64,000 nucleotides of DNA from Saturnia japonica (lineage: Eukaryota; Arthropoda; Insecta; Lepidoptera; Saturniidae): contig CM065314.1 in the NCBI GenBank assembly GCA_033032175.1, positions 620,001 through 684,000 on the forward strand. Reading direction: 5' to 3'. Both the position numbers and the translations under genes were made by a program. Shown here piece by piece: positions 33,320-45,092 of this stretch (the first letter of the stretch is position 1; every line of letters starts with the position of its first letter). The notes beneath the pieces are model-generated. The model did not search any database. It saw nothing but the letters and a program-made list of their open reading frames with translations, and was not told the origin of the DNA.

Positions 33320-34660
33320 CTACGGGCGAAATCTTATGCGACGGCCACTCCTGAGAACCTTCTCGAAAGGAATATCTTGCACCGTCTTGGTTTGTTGGCT
33401 CGTCGCCGGAACTTCTCGGGTAATGTAGGCTGGTTTTAGGCGATCTATGGAGACACGTTGCTGTTTACCCTGAATATCCACATCGAAGGTCTTTTCATCA
33501 CGACGCAATACCTTATATGGACCAAGATATGGTGCTTGAAGTGGTCTTCGTTCAGGACCTTGACGAACAAAGACATGGGTTGCAGTTACAAGGTCTTTTG
33601 GAATGTAGAAGGTTCTACTTGTACTACCATGCCAAGATGCTGGTTTCGGTGTCAGTTTACTAATATGAGCACGCAGTCGGCTCATGATGTCACTCACATC
33701 TACTTCCGCTTGTGTACTTGGAGTTATGAACTGTCCAGGTAAACGTAGTGGTTCGCCGTAGACAAGTTCTGCGGTAGATGCGTCCAAATCTTCCTTCCAA
33801 GCGCTTCGAATTCCTAGGAGAACCCAGGGCAGTACTTCGATCCAGTTGGATGACGCGTGGCAGGTAATGGCAGACTATAATTGACGATGCAGCCTCTCCA
33901 CGAAACCGTTAGCTGCAGGGTGGTATGCCGTGGTTGTGTGGTGAGTTGCACCAACCGGCGCAGCAAGCTCCCTGAACGTATGTGACACAAATTGTCGACC
34001 GCGGTCTGTAGTAATGTGCTCTGGACATCCGAAACGCGCGATCCACCCGGAAACAAGGGCAGAGGCGCAGCTTTCAGCAGTTATGTTCTGGAGTGGATAC
34101 GCCTCAGGCCAACGTGTGAATCGGTCGACGACCGTGAGGCAGTACTTGTAGCCAGAACAAACAGGTAAGGGTCCAATTAAGTCAATGTGTATATGACGAA
34201 ACCGAGCAGATGTTGGTTTAAAAACTGCCAGTGGTGCTGCAGTGTGTCTGGCAATTTTGCATCGTTGACATTCCTGACATTCTTTAGCCCATTGTCGACA
34301 ATCTTTTCGGATACCTGGCCAAACGTATCTCTGGGTAATCAGTTTGATTGTAGCTTTTACTCCAGGATGGCTTAGGTTGTGCAGTGTGTCGAACAACTTT
34401 CTCCGAAAAAACGAGGTGATATATTGACGTGGACTGTTGGTGGTCACGTCACAGTAAATTGGTATTCCTGATTCTGCCGCGCTTACTTTTTCCAGCTTTA
34501 AAGCAGAGCCATTCTTTACCAAATCGTGTAGCTCCTCATCAGTTTCCTGCGATCTTGAAAGCAACTGGTAATCTAAAGGTGTACTCGTAGTTAAAGAATT
34601 GATGCGCGAAAGAGTATTCGCGACAATATTGTGTTTACCCGCTATATACCTTAGGTCGGT
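33320..34660 (-). pseudogene. Gypsy integrase part of pol
   Basis: HHCC zinc finger (LSHPGVKATIKLI, then CQECQRCK), first Asp in HIDLIGPLPV, second in ITTDRGRQFV and Glu in NGFVERLHR. An in-frame TAG follows RLHRQL at about 33873-33875. The same frame then continues through the C-terminal domain (DASTAELVYGEPLRLPG, YLGPYKVLRRDEKTF) to a stop at 33320. The nonsense codon lies after the catalytic core, so a truncated integrase with a full DDE triad could in principle be made. Confidence 0.88.
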
Positions 34661-36447
34661 GGAAATTGACTAATAAAGTCAAGGTATCGAAATTGTCGTG
34701 GTGAACACTTCTCGCGATGCGCAGCGAAAGCAAACGTTAGCGGCTTGTGGTCCGTTATAATCGCAAAGGGTCGTGCTTCCACCATGAATCGGAAGTGTCG
34801 TATGGCTTCGTAAATGGCCAATAATTCCCGGTCATATGGGCTGTATTTCTTCTGCGATGGGCTAAGCTTTCTTGAGAAGAACGCCAAGGGTTGCCACTCG
34901 TTCTTTTTACGCTGTTTTAATACAGCTCCTATCGCCGAATCTGAAGCATCCGTCTGTATTGCTATCTCTGCTTGCGAGTCTGGATGCGTTAGAAGTGTGG
35001 CGTCAGACAGGCTACGGTTACATGCTTCGAAAGCTTCCAAAAGTTCAGGTGTCATCTGGACTGGCTGTGAACCTTTCGTTTTTGGTCCAGTGAGAAGCGC
35101 ATTCAATGGTGCCTGTAAGGCAGCAGCTTGAGGAATGAATCGACGATAAAAATTTATCATTCCCAAGAATCGTCGAAGCTCCTTGATGGTCTTTGGAATC
35201 GGGAAGTCGTTAATGGCTTGTACTTTCGTTTCAAGCGGTTGAATACCTTTGGCCGACACGGTGTAACCTAAGAAGTTCACTTCAGGCTGGCCAAAGATGC
35301 ATTTGCTGGTGTTAATAAGCACACCGTACTTTTCGAGTCGCTCGAACAATTGCTTGAGATGGATCTGGTGCTGATTACTATCCACACTAGACACCAGGAT
35401 GTCTTCTAAATAGTTGTAGCAGAAGTCCAAACCACGAAGAACCTCATCCATAAAACGCTGGAAAGTTTCAGCGGCGTTACGAAGTCCAAACGTCATGAAT
35501 GGGAATTTATACAGGCCGAAGGGTGTTGTAATCGCGGTTTTTGGTATGTCGTCTACAAAAATCGGTATTTGGTTGTAGGCCTTGACTAGGTCCACGATGG
35601 AGTATATGGTGGTACCTGAGAGCTGATGAGCAATATCCTGTATGTGCTTGACAGGATACCTATCCGGGATCGTGCGTGCGTTTAAGGCTCTATAATCGCC
35701 ACAGGGACGCCATCCATCATTTTTCTTGCGCGCGAGATGTAGTGGCGAAGACCAAGCGCTTTCAGATGTGCGCGCTGTGCCACTCTGCAGCATTTCCTGA
35801 AACTCTTGTTTCGCGATTTTGAGGCACTCTGGGACTAAACGACGAGGTCGACTGGATACCGGTGGGCCTGGCGTAGTGCGGATGTGGTGCACTGTGTTAT
35901 GCCTCACCATAATTGTTGTTCCAGCTGGACGAGTGACATCCGGGTACTCTCTTAGAAGACTGTGAAAAATGGTATCATCCATAGCGGTGCGTAACGAAGA
36001 AATCGCTTCGGCAGAGTCCTGACGTAGTGCAGTAACCTTCAAAGAAGTGATGCCATCCACTATGCGTTGGTTGCGGCAGTCGACTAGCAAGTTATAATAA
36101 CTTAAAAAGTCAACCCCGATGATGGGCTTCGAGACGTCAGCTACAATGAAACGCCACGTAAATGCTCTTCGAAGACCAAGATCCAGCGTCAGAGGGAGAT
36201 AGCCGTAAGTGGAGATGACTGTTCCATTTGCAGCGAACAGCACGTATTTAGTCTTGTTTCTTGACTCCCGAACAGTGGATCGCGGAAAGACGCACAGGTC
36301 TGAACTCGTATCTACTAGATATTGTATCTTCGTGTTGCGGTCCGTAATGAACAGGCGGCTAGAAATTGATAGGCAGTCGTTTTCCGCCACTAATGGCTGC
36401 CCTGGCAGTTTAACGCCGGCTTGCTGTAACTGCATGGCTTTATGCAT
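34651..36447 (-). pseudogene. Gypsy protease, RT and RNase H part of pol
   Basis: A 598-residue uninterrupted frame. Protease near residues 40-55 reads YLVDTSSDLCVFPRS, with DTSS in place of the usual DTGS. The RT fingers read WRPCGDYRALNARTIPDRYP, the palm FPFMTFGLRNAAETFQRFMD and the catalytic box NYLEDILVSS, so the expected YxDD is YLED. The thumb reads LRRFLGMINFYRRFIP. RNase H reads IQTDASDSAIGAVL, then YSPYDRELLAIYEA and ITDHKPL. A frame change near 34660 (one T short) separates it from integrase. The Asp-to-Glu change in the metal-binding box should cripple polymerisation. Confidence 0.9.
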
Positions 36448-37214
36448 TTATGCGCTCGCTCACCAAACTGGTGATGGTACCAGCAGTACGGATGATTTCT
36501 GGGTCTGGAACGTGATCGTGAACGTTGCCTCGGTGACTGTCGTCTTGCTCTTCCAGAATATCTGCGTGGCCGTTGGTGTAGTTCCATGCTCATGGCTTCC
36601 ATCTTCTGAGTCAGCTCCGTTACCTTCTGTGTTAGCACATCTATCGCACTAGCTGATCCAGTAGAGGTAGACGTCGACATGCTAGCTACTTGCCCATGCA
36701 CTGGAACGGTTACTGGTACGATATCGTTCACGCGATCTGCCAATTCCGCTAACTCGTCGAGGCTTAGCTTAGTCTGTGCAGCTACAATTGTCTGTAGGTG
36801 AGCTGGTAATCTGCTCGACCATATGGATTTAATGAAATCCGCGGGTACATTTGATCCGGCTAAATTCTGCAGATGACGAAGAAATTGCGACGGTTTTCTG
36901 TCACCCAGTTCTTCATATACAAGAAACTGTTTAATTTTTCGTTCTTGAGATGCTGAAAGTCTCTTAATGAGCTCCGTTTTTAATTTCTCATACCTTCCGA
37001 GGGTAGGTGGAGAAATAATTATGTCTCTTACCTCGGCTGTTGTTTGAGGTTCCAGTTGCTGTAGCACATAATAAAACTTGGTGCTGTCCTGAGTAATATT
37101 CGACAACGCAAACTGGCCCTCTATTTGCGCAAACCACAGTTCCGGATCATCAACGTTAAATGTCTTCACTCCTACGCGGCAGGCTTCTTGCTGTGTTGTA
37201 CTTGTGCCTTCCAT
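36390..37214 (-). CDS. Gypsy Gag-like protein
   Basis: A 274-residue intact frame that starts 26 bp after the 5' LTR on the minus strand and overlaps the start of pol by 58 bp in another frame, suggesting frameshift or reinitiation expression of Pol. The N-terminus (FNVDDPELWFAQIEGQFAL) is the insect gypsy capsid signature. It has a capsid region to about residue 170, then a Ser/Thr-rich linker, an Arg-rich segment (RRQSPRQRSRSRSRPRNH) and a single knuckle-like CWYHHQFGERAHKC. It would form retrotransposon particles in the cytoplasm. Confidence 0.85.
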   Translation of the reverse strand: MEGTSTTQQEACRVGVKTFNVDDPELWFAQIEGQFALSNITQDSTKFYYVLQQLEPQTTAEVRDIIISPPTLGRYEKLKTELIKRLSASQERKIKQFLVYEELGDRKPSQFLRHLQNLAGSNVPADFIKSIWSSRLPAHLQTIVAAQTKLSLDELAELADRVNDIVPVTVPVHGQVASMSTSTSTGSASAIDVLTQKVTELTQKMEAMSMELHQRPRRYSGRARRQSPRQRSRSRSRPRNHPYCWYHHQFGERAHKCIKPCSYSKPALNCQGSH

Positions 37215-37239
37215 CTTCTCGAATGTCGGTGGTCACCAG

Positions 37240-37731
37240 TGTAGTATGTATACTTGATACTTAGCGTACTCACTATCAAACTCTTCAAACACTACTTTAA
37301 ATTAATAATTGATTTCGAGGGTATGGAAGCAAAAACAAGTTATCTGAACGATTTATTTCAGAGCGAGTGTTTGTCTGCTTTTTTTTTTTTTTTTTTTGAA
37401 CCGACTACACTGTTAGCCTTAGGGGCCCTATCCTAAACCAGAGCCGCTGCGGCTTTTACAGCTTCACCGGACTTGGGGTGTTTGTCCGCTACATTCAATT
37501 TACTTAAATACAAAATTACAATTAATAATAATAATGCGCCGGAGTGGGCGCAATGGCGGCGCGATCGGCTCCGTGATAGGTGCCAGCATGTGGCCATCTT
37601 TAAATAGGCGTGTCTTCGCCTATTGTTCCATAACGGAGTATAATTGTATCGTCAACCTTTAAGGAGCGTTTGAACGGACTAGCCTACTATCCTATTACTC
37701 AAGATAGAAGACTAGCCAGTGACTCGCTACA
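37240..37731 (-). repeat. 5' LTR of the gypsy element, with nested insertion
   Basis: TGTAG to CTACA. Differs from the 3' LTR mainly by the 98-bp insert at 37380-37477 plus its 13-bp duplication. Confidence 0.9.
37380..37477 (-). mobile_element. Poly(A)-tailed retroposed LINE/SINE tail inside the 5' LTR
   Basis: Plus strand shows a run of about 18 T followed by gaaccgactacactgttagc and further text ending cggacttgggg. It is bracketed by gtgtttgtctgct (37367-37379) and gtgtttgtccgct (37478-37490), a 13-bp target duplication with one change. The uninterrupted sequence is present once in the other LTR. On the minus strand this is an about 80-nt 3' piece with a poly(A) tail, the product of a strongly 5'-truncated retroposition. 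Confidence 0.88.
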
Positions 37732-37739
37732 ATATAAAT

Positions 37740-39690
37740 ATAAAATTAGTAGCTCGAGGAAGCCGGGGTTGCATACCCGAGTACTCATCTAACTTCACCG
37801 GACAGGAATAAGCTGATGCAAACCCTCTAGGCTAATATATGTTTAATTTACATTGATAATTATAGACATAATAATTAAAATGAAAGTTTACTGTATCATA
37901 TTAAAAGATTTTATATTATATTATTTTTTATTTATTTTAATGGACACTCCAACAACATTACACATAAAAAGTATTATCATAATATTATATTTATGTAGCA
38001 TTACTAACAGGAGTATACAGCATTTCCCATAGCTCCGTACATGGAAACATAAAAATATATTATTCAACACAAAGGAATACTAAATTAGAATAATAACTAA
38101 GAATAGGAACAAGACAAAATACTATTTTAAGATGACAAAATAATTGGAAGATTTTTTATAATTATAAAATCCTAATATTTTTAAATTTATATAAATAAAA
38201 TTATCTTTCGACTCTACTTATGTAGAATCCATGAGAACATGAAAAAAAGACCTGTATGCGTAATAAAGACAAAATTTTGGCTGTATCTGGAGTTAACCAA
38301 AATTTAAAAGGAAAACTAAAAAAAAAGTTTATCTTAAAATGAAACAATTCCATTTCCCGTATGCAGAATGACTCTACGTTATTAGTTCAAACTTTAATCA
38401 TAGATAGCTTAATGTCTAAACTCGGTAAACTTATTCGGTAGAACAAAGTCAATATAAATCTCAGTAAATTTGTAGGTGGGAAATCAAAGGCAAGCAACTA
38501 TTGGCATGATAGGTTCATCAGGAAGTAATTAGTTTACTTTTATAATTTTTAGTTTTTGAAGTTAGAAATAAATCGATTGAAAATTTTTAAGAGATAAGAA
38601 TGGTTTTCTTATATGTACGTTGAAGCTGAAGAAAGGTATGACCACTGGGCAAGACAAGGTAAATCTAGGACGTCTCCTCGCTCCGTTCTCTTGGTCGAAC
38701 TATGTCGGCAGACAGCTTACAGAAAAGGTGAAGGGATACTATAAACTCAACAAAATCTGAAATGCGCTGACGAACACATGTTAAAATCTATCGCATGGCA
38801 TGGTTTGTATTTAAGAAGAATTTCAAAAGGCTTTATTAATTTGAAGGTAGTTTTTAATTTAAGTGAAATTAAATTTAATCGAAATCGAAACAATCTGAGC
38901 CGTAGGTCGACTGAAGGTCAGGTTATATTTTAAAATCGAGAACTAAATATGTTTAATCAAAAGTTAGGAAGGTTGGGAAAGTTATAAACGATAATTTAAC
39001 GTATGTATACAGAAAATAAATGTATTCGAAGGCACCGAGCTCATGGTGCACGGACCTCTGAGATCATGGTACGACACCTAAAAGTTTTCAGGTTAATCGA
39101 ACAATAATATCAGCGTGATCGATCAGGGAAGACAGCTTTGGTAAACCAACAATACCTGACGGCCTGCCCGAAGGTGCCAAATGCCACCACGCGACACTAA
39201 CCATGACGATTATAACTCTTGAACGATTTAATTAGGGAATTGAAAGGCCAAAGCTTGAAAAATAAATTACAAGATACTTATAAAGTTTCAAAGGTTTCCC
39301 AAACACTAACACACACTGGTGGTTACTAGTTGATTACTTCGCGATTTTGTAGTGAAAGGCAGATACTACGTGCTAGGCCTTTTTATAGTGTTTTATTCGG
39401 TGGGGCTGATTCACTGTAAGCTATGCTGATTTTATAAACTTACAGATAAACTCTTATAGTGTTATGACATTTAGTTGCATATTGCAAAGACACGCTATCC
39501 AACGATTTGATAACCGGGAAAATAATCAACAGGCAAAGGCCCCTCAACCAAACAGCTAAGTCGTATAATGTTTACTTATCATTGTTCGTAACTTTGATCA
39601 TAGGATTATTAATATTAGTACTGTTTATTTAAATATTGTACACCTATGTTAAACATAATGTAAAGCCGCACGGATTTTACTAAGTTTTTT
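37740..39690. other. AT-rich intergenic, nothing recognised
   Basis: No coding frame above background and no repeat with a second copy seen in the window. Confidence 0.35.
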
Positions 39691-39840
39691 TTAATGATAA
39701 AAAGTGGGTAAACGGGCTGGTGGCGCACCTGATGGAAAATGATCACCGCCGCCCACAAACATCCGCAACACCAGAGGGCTCACGGCATAGTCATAACGGC
39801 TCGGAAAGACCTCAGGCGACAGCTAGTTCCACAGAGTGAT
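39690..39840 (+). repeat. Interspersed repeat fragment ('gatcaccgccgcccac')
   Basis: ggctggtggcgcacctgatg, gatcaccgccgcccacaaac and gcaacaccagagggctcac are phrases of a very common lepidopteran LINE-associated repeat. It runs directly into RT C-terminal coding sequence. Confidence 0.5.
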
Positions 39841-40255
39841 TGTGCAAGGCAGTAAGTGCCTTAAGAAATGCACTATTTTGGAACGCTGGACTTCGAGTGG
39901 CAAGGTATGCCCTTGACAGGTTTCAGAGACGGGCTGTCCGCATTGTTCAACATGTAGAAGTTACTAAATATATCGAGACAGTTCAGCTTCATGAATGTTC
40001 TAAAGAGCTGTTCAATCTAATTACCTCCTCTCCTTTCCACAACAGAATCCCGCGCGCTGGGCTTTGGAGTCACAGTTTTACGGTAACCTCCATCTCGGCA
40101 CGAACTAAAAAGTTCTAAATGCCTTATCTTTGCTTTACTGTGAAACTGTGGAATATGGAATCATCTCCCAGCTAGTATATCCTTCGTACACCATCTGGTC
40201 TTTCAAGTATAATGTAAAAAGATATATTTGCGATGTAACAGATCCACCCTAAGTA
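39840..40255 (+). pseudogene. LINE RT C-terminal fragment (Jockey/CR1-like)
   Basis: The frame 39840-40118 contains LDRFQRRAVRIV, then ECSKELFNLIT and SPFHNRIPRAGL, the conserved end of Jockey/CR1-type polymerases. Homology continues in another frame (VKLWNMESSPS) to about 40255 near a TAA. It is 5'-truncated and broken. The orientation and the repeat just upstream suggest an internally rearranged copy. Confidence 0.65.
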
Positions 40256-40639
40256 CCTAGCTATAATTTTGAAAGGAATATAAAACTAAAATTAATACAA
40301 GTAACGCCATCTAGTTTAACATTATAAGTACTTTAAATAGTACTATGATTCGATGTTATGACAAACGTAATTTAAAATCATTTTAATGGAGGTTAAAACT
40401 TATACAATATTAGTAAAAAAAAAAAAAATATTGTATGCAGGAAGATTTGTAATATGTATAATAAAATACAAATCTACAGGTTTTCCAATTTTGCAATATT
40501 ATACAAGGATAGAATGAGGATAAGGAACCGCGGGAATACAGAAAAAACAAAAGAAATGACAGGACACGGTGAAAAAACTAGAAAACAAAGATAGACTGAG
40601 GAAAAGGAACCGTGGGAAAGATAGAGATGTTTTTGCTCA

Positions 40640-41230
40640 GACATTAAAAGTAGTGTTCTGAACTAGTACAATCTCTCAACTGAACTAGATCTGATTTCTA
40701 GTACTATTAATACAGTAGTACAATAAATCGTACACGAACGAATATTAGGAATATTTTGATTCCCCGCCATACCTTCCAGGCTTAGGACTGGCATTATAAA
40801 GGCCCGGTTTTTTTAGACCAAAGTACACTTGCACTTGCAGAAAAATAGTACTAACTAATAAAAAAGTATTCTTCTATTCTAATCAAATTTTGAAAGTAAT
40901 TCTTGGAACAAATTCAGCTTCACCAAAATGTCTAAAAACAATAATAAAAATAATTCTTACTCTCTCGTCGTATAGTTCAAAATAGCTTAATGTACTAGAG
41001 CCTATTAGGTGCTTACCTTGTATTTCGCTCTCTTTCTACTGAACTACATCTACTGTCTCATGAATCACATAGATACTAACCATACTAACTACTAAATACG
41101 CCGTGCTGGCCTGCCGCAAACGAAGTACTAAATGAACGATGTACTATGAAGCTTACAGAATAGTTCGTTCTAGTAAAGTGTCAGGAATTAGTTGCTATTA
41201 GTACTTAGTAACTGTACTACCCATGCTTAG
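40640..41230. repeat. Region with dispersed tagtac-like motifs (possible MITE)
   Basis: The motif agtac or its complement gtact recurs many times over about 590 bp (for example gaactagtac, ctagtactatta, cagtagtac, aagtactaaatg, ttagtacttag, gtactac). Subterminal short repeats of this sort occur in hAT-like MITEs. I found no clear terminal inverted repeats. Confidence 0.25.
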
Positions 41231-42077
41231 TGGCAATGGAAAAATACGCAGTAATATCGGGACTTTGAAAAAATAAAGTTAGGAAAAAAACCGAACAATG
41301 GGGGTACAAAACAACTTGGAAATAAAATAAAAATGAAGGGGTATTTAAGGAGCTGGGGTCAGTTAGAAAGGGGGGCAGTCACAAGAGATCAAGCAATCAG
41401 TCACATCAGTGAGTCTTAAGTGGTCGTTATAATGCTGGTGAAAACAGCCAAAAGTTCTGTCGGTATTAACAGTGAAATTAGCTAGGTACCTAATATTCAG
41501 GTTTTTGTTCTTGTTCGTTGCGTCTGAAATAAATACATCAAGAAGTTCGCGATCGGTGTCAGGGAGATCCCACAGAAAATATAGGAAAAGTTGTTAAGGT
41601 TAGGTTAGATTACGAATCTAGAATCTTGCGATATCAGTAGCCTTATTTACGGAAAATTGATCAAATCTAGCAAAATTCGAGAAGTAGGATTAGTGCGTGA
41701 TAGTGAAAGTACCAGAATAATCTGAAAGTTTCATTGCATGTATGTGTTCATAAATATAGTATTAAGAAGTGCTGCTTGAAACCTAAAGACTCATGTAGAT
41801 TAAATTAATTTTTATGGAAATGTACAAAAATAACTAGGGAACGTACCTAATATTATAGAATTCAGACAATGACTTATCATACAAACATTCTACTACTTTT
41901 CATGATCTACTGTACAAATTCTGTAATTTTAAACTTGGTTAAAATGAGGTACTTATGTGAGACACGAATAAATAATTCAATAAGCGAGCTTTAATGAAAC
42001 TGGAAGTAAATCCAGTGCACCGTCTTATCATCAGAGTTTTATTATAGGAATTCCGATTAGGCGTTAGGGGTATTGTA
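41231..42077. other. Intergenic, nothing recognised
   Basis: A purine-rich patch (41340-41400) with ggagctggggtcagttagaa is the only compositional feature. Confidence 0.3.
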
Positions 42078-42155
42078 TTGAATCTCTTCACATTAAGCGA
42101 TAATCGCTTTAGTTCGTACAAAGATTTCTCCCTGGGTGTAATCAGAATTGATTCC

Positions 42156-42297
42156 ATGACAGTGAGACTCAGTTTTTGGATCGCTATTAGATTTGCAGGG
42201 TGGTTGTTCGGTATTTATGTTGCTTTGATTTCGTATTCGGTTTGGCATTTGAAAGAGAACTCTTCCTGCCAAAGTGATCCAATATCAGTAAGTACCA
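42156..42297 (+). other. Possible first coding exon of an unknown membrane protein
   Basis: A plus frame from the ATG at 42156 encodes a hydrophobic stretch (FAGWLFGIYVALISYSVW) that could be a signal anchor, then ends at a consensus splice donor (cag|GTAAGT, intron from 42298). Nothing downstream to 43300 looks like a matching exon and no family is recognised. A chance frame is at least as likely. Confidence 0.15.
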
Positions 42298-42303
42298 CAT
42301 GTA

Positions 42304-43327
42304 TTCATCCTGTAATTATTTTGCCTATGTGATAGTCGGCCTTCCAGGTCAGACAGGATTCTATACAGACATCCTCTTGTGATCATAATACAAAGGAAGG
42401 TGTGCTGGATTGTACTGAAAGTTATTACAAAATCTTGAGCTAACTATGTCACCAACCCACACTCAACAGTACAGACATATATTTACACTAAACATAATAA
42501 AACTTGTTATAAGTGCCATACAGCGCTAAGAAATTGAATAATATCTTTATTTGGAAATTTCCATAACAAATACCTGGAAATTGAATTCTATAAAACTAAT
42601 TATATTTATTTTATTCATGTAAAATATATGTGAATACCTTGGTAAAGAAAGGTGTTATAATTACATACTTAGATAAATAAGGAACTACCTATTTGTGTGT
42701 TATTATTATTTGTAATATATAATATTCTCATGAGAATATAAATCACAACTCATCATCTACCTGTAACATTTCACATACTACATTTTATACACAGGTAAGG
42801 TAAGGTATATATGGTTGTTCAAAGGTAATATTTGTTGTGGCTTTGCCAAAGGGACAAACAGTCCTTATGCTTACGCAATCACCTACCGCCTTCATTGTTC
42901 AAAATTTGTGTTGAATGGAGTCAGTGCTAGTTCAACTATCAATTTCATTGACTCATAATACCAAAATGGTAATGGATATTCTGTGTGGTTGCCGGTTACT
43001 ACATTATAAAGTAATGGTGACTGGAACCAAGCAGATGTTCAAATGCCTTTTCAAATTATCATTTATAATACTATATCATAGTATTTATTATACACTACTA
43101 CATTTATAGTACAAATAGTCAGTGTTGATTTAGTTCAACACATATAAATTCCAAATATCTATCCACATTCCTTTTGGAACTAGTGTGATATTATTATTCA
43201 ACTATTGGTTCAGCCTACCATTTAATAAGGCAATATTATATTTAATCCGATGGGGTTTAGTCATACGATGTACTGGCTTCTATACCCTTCTAATCTAAAT
43301 ACTTGTTAGGGCGTGGCTCATCTTCTA
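42304..43327. other. AT-rich intergenic, nothing recognised
   Basis: The minor plus frames (for example 42915-43109) show no motif. Confidence 0.3.
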
Positions 43328-43659
43328 TACAGGGTATTAGTAGACCGCTCCCGAAAATGAAGACAGACGATAGTACTAATGACACCTTTGATGATGGGAT
43401 GGAAAAAAAATTGATCCCGATTAAAAAAAAATCATATTATATAAACTTTTTATTAGCATTATTTACGCTCCATCATGTTAGTACAACTTAATGAAACGAG
43501 AATTTTACAAAAAAATATAATACTTTACTAAAAAAAAAACCAGCAATGAACATCAAATTGAATACAGCTGATTGCTCGGGTCAAATAACGCGCAGGCGCG
43601 GCGCGTCGCGGCGCCAGTCCAGCGCGAGCGCGGCGCGGTGCCATTCTCGCGCGGCCCGC

Positions 43660-43960
43660 AGCTGGCGATGGCACAAATACTTATTTACAATATTGTCTAA
43701 ATACCTAACTTATCTACTTTGCCACTGTGCTAGTGTCTACCTGGCCACTTTCATTCGAATTCTCCGGTTGAATTAAAAAAGTAACGGGTTCGATTCCCCG
43801 CGAATGAAAAAAATACTTAAATAAAATTTTAACAAGCATTGAGCCATGTTTTTTAATCCATCGTGTAAAAATGTTTATTATTCTGATGTATTCAGTTATG
43901 TACCTATTCATATCAGTTCAGTACTAAGTTATTTATAAAAAATGTAGGTATGAAACAGCT
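43660..43960 (+). repeat. Repeat X, left-arm copy
   Basis: acttatttacaatattgtct, ctttgccactgtgctagtgt, cgggttcgattccccgcgaa, tttttaatccatcgtgta and the ttctgatgtattcagttatg block. It recurs at 48790-49040 in the same orientation and at 51180-51440 inverted. The B-box-like gggttcgattccc hints at a tRNA-derived origin, but no A box was confirmed. Confidence 0.7.
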
Positions 43961-44009
43961 TACCGATCTAAAGCTTCCGTGATCGTATGAGATGCGGCTC
44001 AAATTGTGC

Positions 44010-45092
44010 CCCATTTATTTCGAGGCAGATTTGGGCTCGGCGTTGCGTATCCTCATGCAGGCATCATCGTGGAGTCCTCGACCCAGTCCGCACGTAGTTT
44101 GTCGAAAACATCCACGGTCCTTTGGTGCATTTCGTTGGCACTAACACACTTACGATTAAAAGCACATTCTCTCCCATACCCCTACAGAAAGAAGACTAAC
44201 GGGGTCAGATCGGGTGTCAGAGGTGGCCAAGAGTATGGTCCTAGTCTGCCGATCTAGCGATCATCAAATAGCTCAGTGAGGCGCTCACGGACGAATCTGA
44301 GGATGTGGGGGTGCACCATCATGCTAAAACCATTTTCGGCGATATTCAGCTAATGATAAATCGTCTAAAATGTCCTCCGACTGTTCATTTATGAGGTTTA
44401 AATATCGCTGTTCGTCAAGTTGCTGTGGCAGAATCATTGGTTCTAGTATGCGATCCTTAAATAAACCTGCCCATACGTTAACCGACCATCGGGTTTGGTG
44501 CCTGGTTTGTAGAATAGCGTGCGGGTTCACCTCGGAATAAACGTGTGTATTTCTTCGGTTCCACAACCCGTTTCCTGTAAATGTCTACTCGTCCGTCCAG
44601 ATCACGTGTTCAATGAAACCAGGCACACGTTGTTGCGGGTCTTATCCAATGGTAAAAAACTCGCCAGTGATCGTTCTCACCGGATACCAAGCTTGCACTT
44701 TGTGCACTTTTTATGGGCACATTCGTTTACGCTTTAACACCTTGGAAACTGTCCAGTATAACACACTTGTTACATCTCGAAGCCTTAACAATTTAGCAAT
44801 ACCTCGTTTAACTAAGTTCGGATTTCAGCGAACGACATCAAAAATGCTCTGCTCGAACTGAATAGTCACTTGACTTCCACTTCCTGTCGCTACTGGGGCA
44901 GTGGGCCGATTTTCCAACACTCGCTGAATAGCTGCTGTTATCAGGCGAGAGTCAGTCGGATGTCCAGCTGTCGGGAATCTCTCTCGGTAAATTCGTAATG
45001 CACGCGAAGCATTCCCGCGAGCTTCTCCAAGGCACATTATTCATTAACATGCTACCGTATTCACGAACACTATAAACGTATGCGTTAGGCAT
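44010..45092 (-). pseudogene. DD41D transposase, decayed left-arm copy
   Basis: Inverted, diverged copy of the intact gene at 50015-51100. It starts at the equivalent ATG (45092-45090) and ends near 44010. Recognisable pieces are MCLGEARGNASRAL (44825-45037) and WNRRNTHVYSEVNPHA through DDLSLAEYRRKWF (44324-44566). Small indels and stops break it elsewhere, including near the second catalytic Asp region (44280-44330). Confidence 0.88.

Larger units (their letters stand above)
32916..37731 (-). mobile_element. Ty3/gypsy LTR retrotransposon, nearly intact
   Basis: LTRs at 32916-33296 (3') and 37240-37731 (5', enlarged by a nested insertion) both start TGTAG and end CTACA. The element is flanked by ATAT on both sides (32912-32915 and 37732-37735), a 4-bp target duplication. 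On the minus strand gag and pol follow, then a polypurine stretch (gcgggggagtgg) directly before the 3' LTR. Lesions seen are one 1-base frame change near 34660, one TAG in integrase near 33873, and substitutions in protease and RT active sites. No envelope gene is present. Confidence 0.92.

Noticed and set aside
34814..35131. Plus-strand frames across the gypsy pol
   Set aside because: Antisense shadows of an uninterrupted 598-codon pol frame.
43546..43776. 76-residue Arg/Ser/Ala-rich plus frame
   Set aside because: It arises from a GC-rich patch (gcgcggcgcgtcgcggcgcc) in the palindrome arm and is not conserved in the other arm.
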